Of a stretch of DNA of 64,000 nt, positions 45,843 through 54,986 are shown in pieces; positions within the stretch are counted from its first letter, which is position 1; the number at the start of each line of letters is the position of its first letter. Below the pieces are notes generated by a model. That model did not search any database. It saw nothing but the letters and a program-made list of their open reading frames with translations, and was not told the DNA's origin. The stretch is taken from the NCBI GenBank assembly GCA_020860205.1, contig JAJBUU010000011.1, positions 1 through 64,000 of the forward strand. Reading direction: 5' to 3'. This stretch comes from Oscillospiraceae bacterium. Lineage in GTDB: Bacteria > Bacillota > Clostridia > Oscillospirales > Oscillospiraceae. The translations under genes and the position numbers were made by a program.

Positions 45843-47252
45843 TTATTTCCCGTTTTCCTCATACACAGCCAACACGCCCTTATAGGTCATGTAGCAGTCG
45901 AATTTGGAAACCACCTCAAAGGGAGCGTGCATACTCAGAACGGGGACGCCTGCATCTATGGTGGAGATATTGCGCTTGGACATGAACATGGCAACGGTGC
46001 CGCCGCCGCCCTGATCCACCTTGCCAAGCTCCGCCATCTGCCAGACTACGCCGCGTTTTTCAAAAATGCCGCGCAGTTTCCCAACGGTTTCCGCGTCCGC
46101 GTCGTTCGTGCCGGACTTACCGCGCGCCCCGGTGTATTTGCTGATGCCCATACCATAGTTGGCTTTGGCGTTGTTGCGCTTTTCGCTGACCTCCGGATAA
46201 ACGGGGTCGAAGGCATTGCACACATCGGCGGAGATGCACAGGCTTTTTTCAAAGCAGCGGCGTTTCTCCACGCCCTGCGCGGCGCAAAGGTCCTCCATAA
46301 AACACTCGAACGCCTCGCTCTGCATCCCGGAGGTGCCCTCCGAGCCGATCTCCTCCTTGTCCGCCAGAATGCACACGGCGGTCTTTTCCGGCGTATGCAG
46401 GTCAAAGAGCGCCTTCAGCTCGGCATAAGCGCAGACGCGGTCATCGTGGCCATAGCCGCCGATGAAACTGCGATCCAATCCAATGTCGCGCGTGGGAAGG
46501 GCGGGAACGGCCTCCAGCTCGGCAGATAGGAAGTCCTCCTCCGTGATGCCGTAGCGGTCGTTCAAAATGCTCAGCACCGCCAGCTTGACGCGCTCCTTTC
46601 CCTCGTCGGCATAAGGCACGCTGCCCGCAAGCAGGTTCAGGTTTTCGCCCTTGATAATCTCCGGTCCTTTTTTCTGCATCTGTTCCCCGGCAAGGTGCGG
46701 CAGCAGGTCGGTGATGACAAACTGCGGGTCCTCCGCATCGCGCCCGATGACAATCTCCACTGTTTCCCCGTTTTTCAGCGCCACCACGCCGTGCAGTTCC
46801 AGCGGGATCGTCACCCACTGATATTTTTTGATGCCGCCGTAATAATGCGTCTTGAAATAAGCCATCTCCCCGTCCTCATAAAGCGGGAGCTGCTTCAAAT
46901 CCAGCCGCGGCGAGTCCACATGGGCGGCGGCCACGGTGCAGCCATCGCTGAGCGGCTGTTCGCCAATCACGGCAAGCAGCAGCGCCTTGCCCCGGTTGGA
47001 GCGATAGAGCTTCATCCCCGGCTGGATCGCCATCCCCGGCGTAAACGGGACAAAGCCGCGCGCTTCCGCCTGTGTGATCGCCTCCCGCACGGCTTCGCGC
47101 TCGGTGCGCGCTGCATCCAGAAATGCCTTGTAGCCGTTGCAGTAATCCTCCAGCGCCAGCCGCTCCGCCGTGTCGATCAGGTCATAGCCGTTTTTCTGCC
47201 GGTATAGGAGCTGCTCCCGCAGCGCTTCATTTTCTTTTTTCTGTTCCTCCAT
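45843..47252 (-). CDS. M18-family aminopeptidase
   Basis: A 469-residue metalloaminopeptidase. Zinc-binding and catalytic motifs are AAHVDSPRLDLK, DKEEIGSEGTSG and a late SMHAPFEV. M18 enzymes remove N-terminal acidic or neutral residues from peptides in the cytosol. The start at 47252 has GGAGG 9 nt upstream and lies inside the end of the TsaC-CoaE gene, overlapping by 26 bp. Confidence 0.92.
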   Translation of the reverse strand: MEEQKKENEALREQLLYRQKNGYDLIDTAERLALEDYCNGYKAFLDAARTEREAVREAITQAEARGFVPFTPGMAIQPGMKLYRSNRGKALLLAVIGEQPLSDGCTVAAAHVDSPRLDLKQLPLYEDGEMAYFKTHYYGGIKKYQWVTIPLELHGVVALKNGETVEIVIGRDAEDPQFVITDLLPHLAGEQMQKKGPEIIKGENLNLLAGSVPYADEGKERVKLAVLSILNDRYGITEEDFLSAELEAVPALPTRDIGLDRSFIGGYGHDDRVCAYAELKALFDLHTPEKTAVCILADKEEIGSEGTSGMQSEAFECFMEDLCAAQGVEKRRCFEKSLCISADVCNAFDPVYPEVSEKRNNAKANYGMGISKYTGARGKSGTNDADAETVGKLRGIFEKRGVVWQMAELGKVDQGGGGTVAMFMSKRNISTIDAGVPVLSMHAPFEVVSKFDCYMTYKGVLAVYEENGK

Positions 47253-48453
47253 GTTTGCATACCTCCGTGAAAAAATCCTTGCATTTTTGTTCAAACGCAG
47301 CCTGTGTGCCATCGTTGTGCAGCACATAGGCGCAGTGCGTTTCAAAGTAATCGTCGCTCCGCTGCGCGGCGATGCGCGCCCTTGCCATTTCATCCGTGAT
47401 ACCGTCGCGCGCCGTCAGACGCGCCACGCGGCGCTCCAGCGGCGCTGTAACCGCGATGTTGCAGGTCGTTCTGCCGCCAAGTGGAATATCCAGCAGGCCG
47501 ATTGCGTCCACTGCGGCGATCGTGCCGCCGCGCATGGCGAAGTCTGTCAGCCGCGCTTCCATCTCGTGCTCGACATATTTGTGTGTGATGCGGTTCAGCT
47601 CCGCCAGCGCCGCAGGGTCGGAGAACACCAGCGCGCCCAGGCGCTTTCGGTTCAGGATGTTGCCATCGTAAACGCCGCCGAAGCGCGCTTCTATTTCCGT
47701 GCGCATCGCAACGCTTTGCACGGTCAGCGTGTGATAAACCGCGTCCGCGTCCAGAACCAGCGCGCCCATCTCCTCCAGCGTATGCAGCGCCGTGGTCTTG
47801 CCGCTGCCGCTGCCGCCCGTGATACCGAACACGGTCAGATTTTCGCGCAGCACGGCGGCGATTTCCGCCGCATCCAGCGCGCCGCCGCGCAGCACACGAT
47901 AAGGCGCGCAGCTCATGTCCAGCACTGTGGACGCCAGACCGAGTTCGCTCTCGCCGCCGTCCAGAATCGCATCAATGTGTCCGTCAAAATACGCAGCGAC
48001 CTCCGAAACGGTGCGCGGGCTGGGCGCGCCGCTGGGGTTTGCGGAAGGCGCGGCGAGCGGAAATTCACACGCCCGCAGCAGCGCGCAGGTCAGCGGATGG
48101 TCGGGACAGCGCAGACCGATGGTTTCCCCACCGGCGCGCACCACCGGCGCTTCCAGCCCTCTGGAACGCAGCACAATGGTGAGCGGTCCCGGCCAGAATT
48201 TTTCCGCCAGCGCCGCCGCGCCCGATGGAACATCCGTCCCATAGCGCCCAAGCGCGTCCGCGTCCGGCACCAGCAGGCTCAACGGTTTGACCGCCGGTCG
48301 GCCCTTGACCTCATAAACGCGGCGTACCGCGGAGTCCGAGAGTGCGTTGCAGGCGAGGCCATAGACCGTTTCCGTCGGCACGGCGACTACGCCGCCGCCG
48401 CGCAAAATCTCTGCTGCGCGCCGGGTGTCTCCGGCCAGCAATTCGGTTTTCAT
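47227..48453 (-). CDS. Fusion of L-threonylcarbamoyladenylate synthase (TsaC/Sua5) and dephospho-CoA kinase
   Basis: A 408-residue two-domain protein. Residues 1 to about 205 are a YrdC/TsaC domain (PTETVYGL, KGRP, SANPSG) making threonylcarbamoyl-AMP for the t6A modification of tRNA. From about residue 207 begins a complete CoaE kinase: Walker A GITGGSGSGKTT, DADAVYHTL, and a lid with arginines, catalysing the last step of coenzyme A synthesis. There is no stop, spacer or internal ribosome site between them. It overlaps prfA by 4 bp. Confidence 0.93.
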   Translation of the reverse strand: MKTELLAGDTRRAAEILRGGGVVAVPTETVYGLACNALSDSAVRRVYEVKGRPAVKPLSLLVPDADALGRYGTDVPSGAAALAEKFWPGPLTIVLRSRGLEAPVVRAGGETIGLRCPDHPLTCALLRACEFPLAAPSANPSGAPSPRTVSEVAAYFDGHIDAILDGGESELGLASTVLDMSCAPYRVLRGGALDAAEIAAVLRENLTVFGITGGSGSGKTTALHTLEEMGALVLDADAVYHTLTVQSVAMRTEIEARFGGVYDGNILNRKRLGALVFSDPAALAELNRITHKYVEHEMEARLTDFAMRGGTIAAVDAIGLLDIPLGGRTTCNIAVTAPLERRVARLTARDGITDEMARARIAAQRSDDYFETHCAYVLHNDGTQAAFEQKCKDFFTEVCKHGGTEKRK

Positions 48454-49532
48454 ATCGCATCGCCTCCTGTGTCCGCAGCGGTCAGCCGCGCCGCCTGATC
48501 CACGGCGGTCAGTGCGTCAATCAGCGGGTCAAGCTCCCCGTTCAAAACCGCAGGAAGCGGAAAGCTCCTGCCCTCCCCTGTCAGCCGATGATCCGTCGCC
48601 TGTCCGCGCAGAAAATAATAAGTGCGGATCTTCTCGCTGCGCGCCGCGCCGCCGACCTGGCTGCGTCGCACCGCCGCCACATCCGCGCTCTGGCGCTGCT
48701 GCGCCACTTCATAAAGCCGGGCACGCAGGATTTTCAGCGCGCGATCCTTATTCTTATACTGGCTCCGTTCATCCTGACACTCCACCACCATACCGGTTGG
48801 GAGATGCGTGACGCGGATGGCGGTTTCCGTCTTGTTGACCTTTTGACCGCCCGCGCCGGAGGAGCGGAAGGTGTCTATCTTCAGCTCGGCAGGATCGATG
48901 GAAAGCTCCACCTCCTCCATCTCCGGCAGCACCGCGACCGTGGCGGTCGAGGTCTGGATGCGGCCATTGGATTCGGTTTCCGGAATGCGCTTGACACAAT
49001 GGGTACCGGCTTCAAATTTCAGGCGCGACCACGCGCCCTCACCCTCCACGATGCAGCTGATCTCCCGGAAGCCGCCCAGCTCGGTGGCATTGACATAACC
49101 CGGTTCCACCCGCCAGCCGCGCCGCTCTGCATAGAGCGCATACATCCGGTAAAGGTCGGCGGCAAACAGCGCGGCCTCCTCGCCGCCGGTTCCGGCGCGC
49201 AGTTCCAAAATCACGTTGCGCTGATCCCGTGGGTCGCGCGGCAGCAGCAGTGTGCGCAGCGTCTGTTCCGCCTGCGGCAGCGCCGCGCGCACCTCCGCCA
49301 GCTCGCTCTGCGCCAGCTCCTTCAAATCGGGGTCGGTCAGCAGGGTTTTTGCCTCCTGCTCCGTCTGCTTCAGCTGCGTATAATGGCGATAAGCCTCCGC
49401 CAGCGGCAGCAGCTCCTTTTGCTCTCTGGCCAGCGCCGCGTAAGCGGAGGGGTCGGAATAGACCGCCGGGTCGTCCATTTGTGCGCAAATCTGCTCATAT
49501 CGTTTCATCACGCCGTCCAGCTTTTCCAGCAT
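48450..49532 (-). CDS. prfA: Peptide chain release factor 1
   Basis: A 360-residue class I release factor reading UAG and UAA. The PxT-type recognition loop reads RIPETESNGRIQTSTATV and the GGQ motif GAGGQKVNKTETAIR. The start at 49532 has GGAGG 9 nt upstream. The usual neighbour prmC, which methylates the GGQ glutamine, is absent; tsaC-coaE follows instead. Confidence 0.95.
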   Translation of the reverse strand: MLEKLDGVMKRYEQICAQMDDPAVYSDPSAYAALAREQKELLPLAEAYRHYTQLKQTEQEAKTLLTDPDLKELAQSELAEVRAALPQAEQTLRTLLLPRDPRDQRNVILELRAGTGGEEAALFAADLYRMYALYAERRGWRVEPGYVNATELGGFREISCIVEGEGAWSRLKFEAGTHCVKRIPETESNGRIQTSTATVAVLPEMEEVELSIDPAELKIDTFRSSGAGGQKVNKTETAIRVTHLPTGMVVECQDERSQYKNKDRALKILRARLYEVAQQRQSADVAAVRRSQVGGAARSEKIRTYYFLRGQATDHRLTGEGRSFPLPAVLNGELDPLIDALTAVDQAARLTAADTGGDAI

Positions 49533-49567
49533 ATGCCATTCCTCCCTGTTCACGGTTTACCCTGCTG

Positions 49568-49596
49568 ATTATAACACAGGCGTTCCGGTTTGTAAA
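49568..49596 (-). promoter_or_regulatory. Promoter of prfA
   Basis: On the minus strand TTTACA (49591-49596) and TATAAT (49568-49573), 17-bp spacer. Confidence 0.85.
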
Positions 49597-49760
49597 CTTT
49601 TCTGTGGGGGCTGCCAATGGGACGAAAAGCAGTTATTAAAACTGTACCCCGGAAAATGGATACAGGTTTTTGTAAGGCAGCTTCCCCCCTGTTTCGTGGC
49701 AAACAGGTACACAAAATCCACATCGTATGAAACTGCATCGGGGAATTTAATGTGCTCATG
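49597..49760. other. Intergenic stretch without a supported gene
   Basis: Between the prfA promoter and the glnA terminator. Overlapping minus-strand frames of about 70 codons exist, but none has a ribosome-binding site or a family I recognise. It may be a decayed insertion. Confidence 0.3.
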
Positions 49761-49817
49761 AAAAAAATAACGGCGTAGCCGGATGATCTGCATACCAGTC
49801 TACGCCGTTATTTTTTT
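49761..49817. terminator. Bidirectional terminator after glnA
   Basis: AAAAAAATAACGGCGTAG and its exact reverse complement, ending in seven Ts, enclose a 21-nt loop. On the minus strand it follows glnA by about 50 bp. Confidence 0.9.
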
Positions 49818-49864
49818 GAGAGATTAAAAATTTCTAAGTTGCACAGCCTTTAACGGAGCGTTTG

Positions 49865-51961
49865 TTATACGCGGTAGAGCAGGTTGCCGTAGCTGGGATA
49901 GGGCCACGCTTCCTTGCTGACGATATCCTCCAGTGCATCGGCGGTTTCGCGGACGCGGCTCATTTGCGGCATGACGGTGTTCCGATAAGCCAGCGCGCGC
50001 TCGGTGAGCGGCTCGATTTGCGCGGTTTCCGCTGTGACGGCATCCAGCGCCTGACGGCGGCAATGCAGTTCATCGCAGAGGGTGGAAACATCATGCAGCA
50101 GCTCGGTTTCCGCTGCGCAGGGGAATGCAGCGCTCCCACCGCCGGCGCGTCCCTTTGCGTCAATGGTTTCCGCAAGGCCGCGCCCATAGCCAATCACTGC
50201 GGGCAGAATATCCCGCCGTACCATCTCGCTCATCACGCAGGCGTCTATATTGATCTGTTTGCAGTAATTCTCCAGCAGGATATCCATTACGGCAGCCATC
50301 TCTGTCCGGCTCATCACATGGTGCCGCTCGAACAGCTCCACGTTTTTCTCGTCCATCAGATGCGGGATCGCCTCCGCGCTGGAGGGATAATTGGAAAGCC
50401 CGCGCCGCGTCGCTTCCGCGATCCATTCCTCGCTGTAACCGTTTCCGGAGAAGATGATGCGGCTGTGGTCGCGCATGGTTTCCAAAATCAGGGCATCCAC
50501 TGCGGCCTGTATGTCCTCCGCGCCCTCCATGCGCTCGGCAAAAACGCGCAGGGACTCCGCAACAATGGTGTTCAGCACCGTGTTGCAGTCTGCCGCAGAC
50601 ATACTGGACCCAAGGGAACGGAACTCAAACTTGTTTCCGGTGAACGCGAACGGGGAGGTGCGGTTGCGGTCAGTGTTGTCGCGCGGAATATCCAAAACCG
50701 CGCCTGCGCCCAGCTTGAGCATCTGCGTCGCGCGGCTGGCATAATCCGGATGTCCGGCGTAAGAGGTCAGAAACGCCTCCAAATCCTCGCCCAGAAACAT
50801 GGAGATGATGGCAGGCGGCGCTTCAAATCCGCCCAGACGGTTGTCGTTGCTGGCGCAGGAAACGGAATAACGCAGCAGATCCTGGTATTCATCCACCGCA
50901 CGGATAACGGCGCAGACAAAGAGCAGGAAACGCACGTTTTCCTCCTGCGTTTTGCCAGGAGAGAGCAGGTTAATCCCGGTATCCGTGGAAAGTCCCCAGT
51001 TGTTGTGCTTGCCGCTGCCGTTGATACCGGCGAAGGGCTTTTCGTGCAGCAGACAGGTCAGGGAATGGCGGCGCGCCACCTTTTTCATGACCTCCATCAT
51101 CATCTGGTTGTGATCCACCGCGATGTTGCATTTGGCAAAGACAGGCGCCAGCTCATGCTGCGCGGGCGCGACCTCGTTGTGCTCTGTCTTGGCCGGAATA
51201 CCGAGCTTCCACAGCTCGTCGTTCAAATCCTGCATGAAGTCCGCAACGCGGATCTTCAGCGCGCCGTAATAGTGGTCGTCCATCTCCTGCCCCTTTGGCG
51301 GACGCGCGCCAAACAGGGTGTGGCCGGTATAGATCAAATCCTTGCGCTTGTTGTAGCGCTCGCGATCCACCAAAAAATATTCCTGCTCCAGACCGACGGT
51401 GGAATAGACGCTGCCGCACTTTGTACCGAAAAATTTCAGTACACGCTGCGCCTGCGTATTCAGGGCGGTCATGGAGCGCAGCAGCGGCGTCTTTTTGTCC
51501 AGCGCGTGACCGCCATAAGAGCAGAAGGCGGTCGGGATACACAGCACATTGCCCTTGATAAAGGCGTAGCTGCTGGGGTCCCACGCGGTATAGCCGCGCG
51601 CTTCAAATGTGGCGCGCAGACCACCGGACGGGAAGGACGAGCCATCCGCCTCGCCGCGGATCAGCGTTTTGCCGGAAAACTCCATCAATACGCCGCCGTC
51701 TCCGTTCGGGGTGAGGAAGCTCTCGTGTTTTTCGGCGGTGAAGCCGGTGTGCGGCTGGAACCAGTGGGCGTAATGCGTCGCGCCGTTTTCCAGCGCCCAT
51801 GTGCGCATACCGTCCGCGACGGCATCCGCGGTGGATAAATCCATCTGCGCTCCGGCGTCCACCGTGCGCCTGAGCGCATCGAACGCCTCCGGGGTAAGGT
51901 AGTGACGCATGGCGCGTTCATTGAACACCATGCTGCCGAACAGCTCGGACAGGTTTGTCAT
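49865..51961 (-). CDS. glnA: Glutamine synthetase type III
   Basis: A 698-residue GSIII enzyme making glutamine from glutamate, ammonia and ATP. Hallmarks are the length, the N-terminal [20 protein letters not shown], the ATP/metal motif [16 protein letters not shown], and [13 protein letters not shown]. The ATG at 51961 has AGGAGG 9 nt upstream; the TTG-initiated extension is not credible. It stands alone, with terminators on both sides. Confidence 0.95.
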   Translation of the reverse strand: MTNLSELFGSMVFNERAMRHYLTPEAFDALRRTVDAGAQMDLSTADAVADGMRTWALENGATHYAHWFQPHTGFTAEKHESFLTPNGDGGVLMEFSGKTLIRGEADGSSFPSGGLRATFEARGYTAWDPSSYAFIKGNVLCIPTAFCSYGGHALDKKTPLLRSMTALNTQAQRVLKFFGTKCGSVYSTVGLEQEYFLVDRERYNKRKDLIYTGHTLFGARPPKGQEMDDHYYGALKIRVADFMQDLNDELWKLGIPAKTEHNEVAPAQHELAPVFAKCNIAVDHNQMMMEVMKKVARRHSLTCLLHEKPFAGINGSGKHNNWGLSTDTGINLLSPGKTQEENVRFLLFVCAVIRAVDEYQDLLRYSVSCASNDNRLGGFEAPPAIISMFLGEDLEAFLTSYAGHPDYASRATQMLKLGAGAVLDIPRDNTDRNRTSPFAFTGNKFEFRSLGSSMSAADCNTVLNTIVAESLRVFAERMEGAEDIQAAVDALILETMRDHSRIIFSGNGYSEEWIAEATRRGLSNYPSSAEAIPHLMDEKNVELFERHHVMSRTEMAAVMDILLENYCKQINIDACVMSEMVRRDILPAVIGYGRGLAETIDAKGRAGGGSAAFPCAAETELLHDVSTLCDELHCRRQALDAVTAETAQIEPLTERALAYRNTVMPQMSRVRETADALEDIVSKEAWPYPSYGNLLYRV

Positions 51962-52073
51962 CGCTGGGTTCCTCCTTTTTTGCATTCCGTCATTTATGGC
52001 AGCACCCGCCAAATGGTGCGGGAGCTGTTTTCTATATGCCTCCGTTGGAGACATCATGCACCTGATTTGAAAA

Positions 52074-52098
52074 TTCCCCACCGCAGTGCGGTGGGGAA
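52074..52098 (-). terminator. Stem-loop upstream of glnA
   Basis: A perfect 12-bp palindromic arm TTCCCCACCGCA with its complement; on the minus strand AATTTTC follows. It probably ends transcription coming from khpA. Confidence 0.5.
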
Positions 52099-52119
52099 AC
52101 CGATCTTGTCTGCGTTTCA

Positions 52120-52256
52120 GGCAGCACCGCATCATTCCCGCAGAAAATCTTCCGCAAAGCAAAACACAGAAGTCTTTTGGGGATTTCAAGCGATCACGGC
52201 AAAGTACAGCGAAAGCTTTCCGTAAGACGCCGCAGCTCTGATAGTATGGTGTTGCC
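52120..52256. repeat. MITE-like element with imperfect terminal inverted repeats
   Basis: The element starts GGCAGCACCGCAT and ends ATGGTGTTGCC, near-complementary ends about 137 bp apart, with no coding frame. It abuts the khpA stop. Related end sequences occur at 9176-9192, 14421-14440, 26371-26393 and 51998-52006, so this looks like a dispersed family. Transposition is inferred from structure only. Confidence 0.55.
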
Positions 52257-52487
52257 TTAATCCACGACCTCGACCGTGACTCTTTTGCCCTTGCGTTGGG
52301 CGACGGATTTCATCAGGGTGCGCACCTCTTTGATGATGCGTCCCTGACGGCCAATAACCTTGCCCATGTCGCCGCTGGCCACACGGATTTCAAAGACCGT
52401 GCCGCCTGCGTTTTCCTGCTCTGTGACGGAAACCGCTTCCGGCTGATCTACAAGGTTCTGCACGAGATAGGTCAGCAGTTCTTTCAT
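52257..52487 (-). CDS. khpA: KH-domain RNA-binding protein KhpA
   Basis: A 76-residue single-KH protein with the GxxG loop in [19 protein letters not shown]. In Firmicutes KhpA pairs with KhpB (Jag) and affects cell length and RNA handling. It follows rpsP by 23 bp. The usual downstream genes rimM and trmD are missing; a MITE-like element comes next. Confidence 0.93.
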   Translation of the reverse strand: MKELLTYLVQNLVDQPEAVSVTEQENAGGTVFEIRVASGDMGKVIGRQGRIIKEVRTLMKSVAQRKGKRVTVEVVD

Positions 52488-52510
52488 CTGAATCTAACCT
52501 CCTTTTTGCG

Positions 52511-52747
52511 TCAGCCTTCCGCCTTTTTCAGCAACGCCTTCACGGTGTCGGTCGGCTGTGCGCCGTTTGCGATCCAGTATTTTGCGCGCTCCAGATCCAC
52601 CTTGACCGCAGAGGGGTTGGCGGTCGGATCGTAAGTGCCCAGCTCTTCGATGAAGCGGCCGTCGCGGGGGAAATGGGGATCCGCGACGACGATGCGGTAA
52701 AACGGATTCTTTTTTGCGCCCATTCTGCGCAGTCTGATTTTGACCAA
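52511..52747 (-). CDS. rpsP: 30S ribosomal protein S16
   Basis: A 78-residue protein, [20 protein letters not shown] and [15 protein letters not shown], of normal length. It lies in the ylxM-ffh-rpsP-khpA cluster, with a 150-bp gap to ffh that holds a short inverted repeat (CCGCAGGA/TCCTGTGG) but no clear promoter. Confidence 0.96.
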   Translation of the reverse strand: MVKIRLRRMGAKKNPFYRIVVADPHFPRDGRFIEELGTYDPTANPSAVKVDLERAKYWIANGAQPTDTVKALLKKAEG

Positions 52748-52897
52748 GATGATTCACCTCCATTTATGTTTTTGCACCAGGGTAATAAAAGTGCCTGTGG
52801 CGGCGCCATATCCGCAGGACGTTGCAGCGGAACTCCTGTGGCGCTGCCTGATATATACAGATGCCGACGGCATCGGTATAACGAAACTAACAAAAGC

Positions 52898-54259
52898 TCA
52901 AAGACCGAAGCCGGGTGGCATTCCGGGGAAGCCGCCCATTTTCTGCATCCGCTTCATTTTTTTGCCGCTCATGCCGTTCATCTGCTTCATCAGCTTGCAC
53001 ATTGCGTCAAACTGCCGCAGCAGACGGTTGACATCCACAACGGTGGTGCCGCTGCCGGCGGCGATGCGTTTTTTGCGGCTGGAACCGATAATGTCCGGGT
53101 TCTCCCGTTCTTTCGGGGTCATGGACAGCAAAATCGCCTCTGTGCGGGAGAGCGCCTTTTCGTCCAGCGTTGCACCGGAGAGGGCTTTTGCGTCCACGCC
53201 GGGCATCATGCTCAGGATGTCCTGCATACTGCCCATGCCCTTTAGCTGCGTGAGCTGGTCATAAAAGTCTGTCAGCGTGAATTTATTGGCGCGCAGACGT
53301 TCCTCCAGCTCTTTGGTCTTTTTTGCGTCCAGCTGCTGTTCCGCCTTTTCGATCAGGGTCAGCACGTCGCCCATGCCGAGAATGCGGCTTGCCATACGGT
53401 CGGGGTGGAACACCTCGATCTGGTCCAGCTTTTCCCCCACGCCGACAAACTTGATGGGCTTGCCGGTGACAGCCTTGACAGAGAGCGCCGCGCCGCCGCG
53501 CGCATCGCCGTCCAGTTTGGTCAGCATCACGCCGTCTATGCCAAGCGCCGCGTCAAAGGCGGTGGCCGCGTTCACCGCGTCCTGACCGGTCATTGCGTCC
53601 ACCACGAGCAGAATCTCCGCCGGGTCTGTCGCGGCCTTGATGTTTTTCAGCTCGTCCATGAGCTGCTCGTCGATGTGCAGCCGACCGGCGGTATCCAGAA
53701 ACACGAGGTCGTTTCCGTGCTTTCTCGCGTGTGCGATCCCGGCCTTTGCAATCTCCACCGGGTCGCCCTGTCCCATCTGGAACACGGGGATGTCGAGCTG
53801 TCTGCCGACGGTTTCCAACTGCTGGATGGCGGCGGGACGATAAACATCGCAGGCGACCAGCAGCGGTCGCTTGCCCTGACGGCGCATATAGGCGGCGAGC
53901 TTTGCGCCGTTTGTGGTTTTGCCCGCACCTTGCAGACCGACCAGCATCAGGACGCTGGGGCTTTGGCTGCTGATGTTGAGCTTTGCACTCTCGCTGCCCA
54001 TCAGGGAAACCAGCTCGTTATTGACGATTTTGATGACCATCTGGGCGGGGGAAAGGCTCTCCAGCACGTCTGCGCCGACTGCCTGTTCCGTCACTTTTTT
54101 TACAAAGTCCCTGACGACCTTGTAGCTGACGTCGGCTTCCAGCAGCGCAAGGCGTACCTCACGCATGGCCTCCCTGACGTCGGCTTCGGAGAGACGACCC
54201 TTGCCGCGCAGCTTTTTGAAAGCTGCGGATAATTTTTCGGAGAGCGATTCAAACGCCAT
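52898..54259 (-). CDS. ffh: Signal recognition particle protein Ffh
   Basis: A 453-residue SRP GTPase that targets membrane proteins with 4.5S/6S RNA. The N and G domains show GLQGAGKTTNGAKLA, DTAGRLHID and TKLDGDARGGAAL; the methionine-rich M domain ends in KQMNGMSGKKMKRMQKMGGFPGM. It follows ylxM by 36 bp. Confidence 0.97.
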   Translation of the reverse strand: MAFESLSEKLSAAFKKLRGKGRLSEADVREAMREVRLALLEADVSYKVVRDFVKKVTEQAVGADVLESLSPAQMVIKIVNNELVSLMGSESAKLNISSQSPSVLMLVGLQGAGKTTNGAKLAAYMRRQGKRPLLVACDVYRPAAIQQLETVGRQLDIPVFQMGQGDPVEIAKAGIAHARKHGNDLVFLDTAGRLHIDEQLMDELKNIKAATDPAEILLVVDAMTGQDAVNAATAFDAALGIDGVMLTKLDGDARGGAALSVKAVTGKPIKFVGVGEKLDQIEVFHPDRMASRILGMGDVLTLIEKAEQQLDAKKTKELEERLRANKFTLTDFYDQLTQLKGMGSMQDILSMMPGVDAKALSGATLDEKALSRTEAILLSMTPKERENPDIIGSSRKKRIAAGSGTTVVDVNRLLRQFDAMCKLMKQMNGMSGKKMKRMQKMGGFPGMPPGFGL

Positions 54260-54295
54260 TGCAGCGGTTCCTTTCTGATGGGATGCGGGCGCAGG

Positions 54296-54625
54296 TCAAT
54301 CGGACAGTTCCTGTAGTCCGGCGAGAATTTCACGCTTTTCCGGGCTGTCTGCCAGACGCTCCGCCACGGCGGCAAGGCGCTGCAGGGTTTCGCGCCGCCG
54401 CAGGGCGCGGGCAACCTGTCCGGTGCGCGCTTCAAAGCGCTGCAGCGCCTTTTCCGCACGGTGGATCTGTTCCCAAACGCCCTGTCGGCTGATGCCGCAG
54501 TTGTCTGCGATCTCTTGCAGCGACAGGTCGCTGTTGTAGTAAAGGTCATAGCACTCCTGCTGCCGTTCCGTCAGCAGGTCGCCGTAATAATCAAAAAGCA
54601 ATGTACGCCAAAGTGTATCGTCCAC
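54296..54625 (-). CDS. ylxM: YlxM/p13-like SRP-associated helix-turn-helix protein
   Basis: A 109-residue protein with a sigma-70 region 4-like helix-turn-helix: LLTERQQECYDLYYNSDLSL and EIADNCGISRQGVWEQIHRAE. YlxM is encoded with ffh in Firmicutes and modulates SRP. The start is GTG at 54625, 7 nt after GGAGG; the longer ATG frame crosses the promoter and is not real. Confidence 0.92.
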   Translation of the reverse strand: MDDTLWRTLLFDYYGDLLTERQQECYDLYYNSDLSLQEIADNCGISRQGVWEQIHRAEKALQRFEARTGQVARALRRRETLQRLAAVAERLADSPEKREILAGLQELSD

Positions 54626-54659
54626 AGGCAAGCCTCCTGATTCCAAACACAACGCCCAT

Positions 54660-54688
54660 ATTATACACGCCCGCCACGTCTCTGTCAA
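54660..54688 (-). promoter_or_regulatory. Promoter of ylxM-ffh
   Basis: On the minus strand TTGACA (54683-54688) and TATAAT (54660-54665), 17-bp spacer, full consensus. Confidence 0.9.
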
Positions 54689-54856
54689 GTATTTTTCTTT
54701 ACAGTGGAGCGCATCCCGGAACCCTTTGCAGCAGACAACGAAAGATTTCCGCTTTGTCCGGGACGGTGAATTCATTTGTCGGTACCACGACCCCCGAATT
54801 GAGAATGAAGCAGCCGCGCTTACCCTTTGCGACAGCAGTTCCGTGTTCAGGAAAAT

Positions 54857-54885
54857 TTGACAAACAGGAGCAAATGATGTAAGAT
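54857..54885 (+). promoter_or_regulatory. Promoter of cas3
   Basis: TTGACA (54857-54862) and TAAGAT (54880-54885), 17-bp spacer, about 100 bp before cas3. The stretch 54689-54856 between the ylxM and cas3 promoters shows nothing else recognisable. Confidence 0.75.
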
Positions 54886-54986
54886 AAGTTTAGTGAAATT
54901 AACTATTTTCCGCGAACAGCATACACAAAGGTGTCTGCCGCGCCATGCTCGCGATCCATCACATATGAACAGAACAGGAGACAGTT

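Noticed and set aside
45659-45862. 67-codon minus-strand frame between rplU and the aminopeptidase
   Set aside because: No ribosome-binding site, overlaps the rplU promoter, no recognisable family.
49569-49793. About 75-codon minus-strand frame between prfA and glnA
   Set aside because: It crosses a strong terminator and the prfA promoter and has no start signal or family.
51962-52073. Glutamine riboswitch or T-box before glnA
   Set aside because: Hairpins are present but none of the conserved motifs of known classes was found.
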